Assembly (NCBI GenBank): GCA_017854675.1 | Contig: JAFMHE010000006.1 | Coordinates: 1,807 to 42,886, forward strand | Source: Paracoccaceae bacterium | GTDB taxonomy: Bacteria; Pseudomonadota; Alphaproteobacteria; Rhodobacterales; Rhodobacteraceae | Reading direction: 5' to 3' | DNA: 41,080 nt | Part shown: positions 39,222 to 41,080 of the stretch, piece by piece | How the letters are laid out: every line of letters starts with the position of its first letter | Position numbering within the stretch: the stretch's first letter is position 1 | Program-made: the position numbers and the translations under genes | The notes under the pieces: generated by a model | What the model saw: the letters and a program-made list of their open reading frames with translations, nothing else | Database searches by the model: none | What the model was told of the DNA's origin: nothing

Positions 39222-41080
39222 TCAGGCGCTGGCTTTTTCGAGCTTTTCCTCGGCGGCCATCCACATCGTTTCAGCCCGTTCCAACGCGGTCATCACTTCG
39301 GCGTATTTCTTGTTCCAAACGTCTAGTTCGCCGGTTTTCGCGTCCTCGTACAGAGCTGGGTCTGCCAGTTTTTTGGCCAGCTTGTCGCGCATCTCGTTGA
39401 TCTTGGTGACGCGGGCTTCGCATTTGCGGGCCTCTGATCGCAAGTTGAGAATTTCGTCGCGCGAGGCCCGTTTCGGTTTGGGGGCTTCTTTTGGTTTTTG
39501 GTTTTTGCTGACGGGTTTTGTCGGGGTCAGCAGCATCTTGCGGTAGGATTCCAGATCGTCCTCATAGGGCGTAACCGTGCCGTCAGAGACCAGCCAAAGG
39601 CGGTCCGCGACCATCGACAACAGGTGCATGTCGTGGCTGACGAGGATCACCGCGCCGGAATATTGTGTGAGGGCCTCGACCAAGGCTTCACGCGATTCGA
39701 TGTCGAGGTGGTTGGTCGGCTCATCGAGGATCAGCAGGTGCGGCGCGTCAAGGGTGGCCAGCAGCAGCGACAAGCGCGCTTTTTGGCCACCAGACAAACG
39801 TCCGACTTCGGTTTCGGCTTGATCGGGGCCAAGGCCGAAGCCTGCCAGTTGCGCGCGCAGTTTGGACTGCAGGATGCCCGGTCGCGCGCTGATCATATGT
39901 TGGAGCGGGGTTTCTTCGACGATCAGTTCTTCTACCTGATGCTGGGCGAAAAAGCCGATGCGCAGTTTGTTGGCTTTGATGGCCTTGCCGCTCATCAGGA
40001 TCAGGCGGTCTGACAGCAGTTTTGACAGGGTTGATTTGCCCTGACCGTTGCGGCCCAAAAGCGCGATGCGGTCATCCTGATCAATGCGCAGGTTCAGGCG
40101 CGACAGCACGGGCGTGTCGTCGGTATAACCGACAGAGCCGCCTTCGATGTGGATGATCGGCGGGGATAACTCTTCGGGCTTGGGGAAGGTAAAGACGCGC
40201 TTGGCCGCTTGTTCGGGCGAGGCGATCATATCCATCTTTTCGATCATCTTCAGGCGCGACTGGGCCTGTTTGGCCTTGGATGCCTTGGCTTTGAACCGGT
40301 CGACGAAACTTTGCATATGGTCGCGGCGCAGCTGTTGTTTCTTGGCCATCGCGGCCTGCACGGCGCGTTGTTCGGCACGTTGGCGCGCGAATTGGTCGTA
40401 AGGGCCTTGGTAGAATGTCAGTTTGCGGTCCTCAAGATGCAGGATGCCGTTGACGGCGCGGTTCAACAGGCCGCGGTCGTGGCTGATGATGATGACCGTG
40501 TGGGGGTATTTGGCAAGGTATTGTTCCAGCCAGATTGAGCCTTCGAGGTCGAGATAGTTTGTCGGCTCATCCAGAAGCAGCAGGTCGGGTTGGGCAAAAA
40601 GCACGCCTGCGAGGGCCACGCGCATGCGCCAACCGCCCGAAAAATCAGAGCAGGGTTTCTGCTGGTCTTCGTCGTCAAAACCGAGGCCCTTGAGGATCGA
40701 GGCGGCGCGGCCCTCGGCGCTCCATGCGTCGATATCGGCAAGGCGCGACTGGATGTCCGAAATGCGGCCCGGGTCGGTTGCGGTTTCGGCCTCTGCCATC
40801 AAGGCGGCGCGTTCGGTATCGGCCTCAAGCACGGTGTCGATCAGCGATGTCTCGGAGGAAGGCACTTCTTGTGCCACGCCGCCGATCTTGGCGCGGCTGG
40901 GCAGGCTGATGTCGCCAGCGTCCAGACCAAGTTCACCGCGGATGATGCGGAACAGCGTGGTTTTGCCCGCGCCATTGCGGCCGACAAGGCCCACCTTGTG
41001 ACCATCGGGAATGACAGCGGAGGCTTCCTCAAACAAGGGGCGGCCTTCGACGGAATAGTTGATTTCTGAGATGCGTAACA
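39222..41080 (-). CDS. ABC-F family ATP-binding protein, 5' end at or just beyond window edge
   Basis: Reading continues past the listed start to LRISEINYSVEGRPLFEEASAVIPDG; the first codon shows only TG in the window. Two Walker A (GRNGAGKTT, GRNGQGKST), LDEPTNYLD and LDEPTNHLD. Confidence 0.93.
   Translation of the reverse strand, partial: LRISEINYSVEGRPLFEEASAVIPDGHKVGLVGRNGAGKTTLFRIIRGELGLDAGDISLPSRAKIGGVAQEVPSSETSLIDTVLEADTERAALMAEAETATDPGRISDIQSRLADIDAWSAEGRAASILKGLGFDDEDQQKPCSDFSGGWRMRVALAGVLFAQPDLLLLDEPTNYLDLEGSIWLEQYLAKYPHTVIIISHDRGLLNRAVNGILHLEDRKLTFYQGPYDQFARQRAEQRAVQAAMAKKQQLRRDHMQSFVDRFKAKASKAKQAQSRLKMIEKMDMIASPEQAAKRVFTFPKPEELSPPIIHIEGGSVGYTDDTPVLSRLNLRIDQDDRIALLGRNGQGKSTLSKLLSDRLILMSGKAIKANKLRIGFFAQHQVEELIVEETPLQHMISARPGILQSKLRAQLAGFGLGPDQAETEVGRLSGGQKARLSLLLATLDAPHLLILDEPTNHLDIESREALVEALTQYSGAVILVSHDMHLLSMVADRLWLVSDGTVTPYEDDLESYRKMLLTPTKPVSKNQKPKEAPKPKRASRDEILNLRSEARKCEARVTKINEMRDKLAKKLADPALYEDAKTGELDVWNKKYAEVMTALERAETMWMAAEEKLEKASA

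Overview
A 41 kb chromosomal window with the gene content and style of an alphaproteobacterium, most likely Rhodobacteraceae/Roseobacter group (inferred from protein sequences and synteny, not tested). I support about 43 protein-coding genes, nearly all core or widely conserved. In order: fabH(partial)-plsX-rpmF-DUF177; bamE; an OlsB-like acyltransferase and a Uup-like ABC-F; tyrS/anmK; eno-GNAT-cupin; transporters; a Fur-family regulator; a DEAD-box RNA helicase; a glycine-rich DUF533 protein; mazG-nucleoside hydrolase-GNAT-selO; an M20 amidohydrolase with two tandem ureohydrolases; prfA-prmC; DUF4167; a tightly coupled outer-membrane operon (lptF-lptG-lptD-surA-pdxA-rsmA-lipoprotein); pepA-holC; a retropepsin-like protease; marC; and a second ABC-F cut by the window edge. 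I saw no tRNA or rRNA genes, CRISPR array, transposase, phage genes or recognisable defence or secretion system. The best leads are modest. They are: (1) an uncharacterised lipoprotein with a transglutaminase-like Cys/His/Asp arrangement, coupled by a stop/start overlap to the end of the LPS-transport/SurA operon; (2) an intergenic double-hairpin element followed by an AT-rich tail resembling sequences at other gene boundaries here; (3) a coupled M20 + two-ureohydrolase operon; (4) 18-bp-spaced direct repeats upstream of a promoter-like sequence for rpmF. I do not see strong evidence for a wholly new system. All homology statements are from memory of family motifs; no database was searched.
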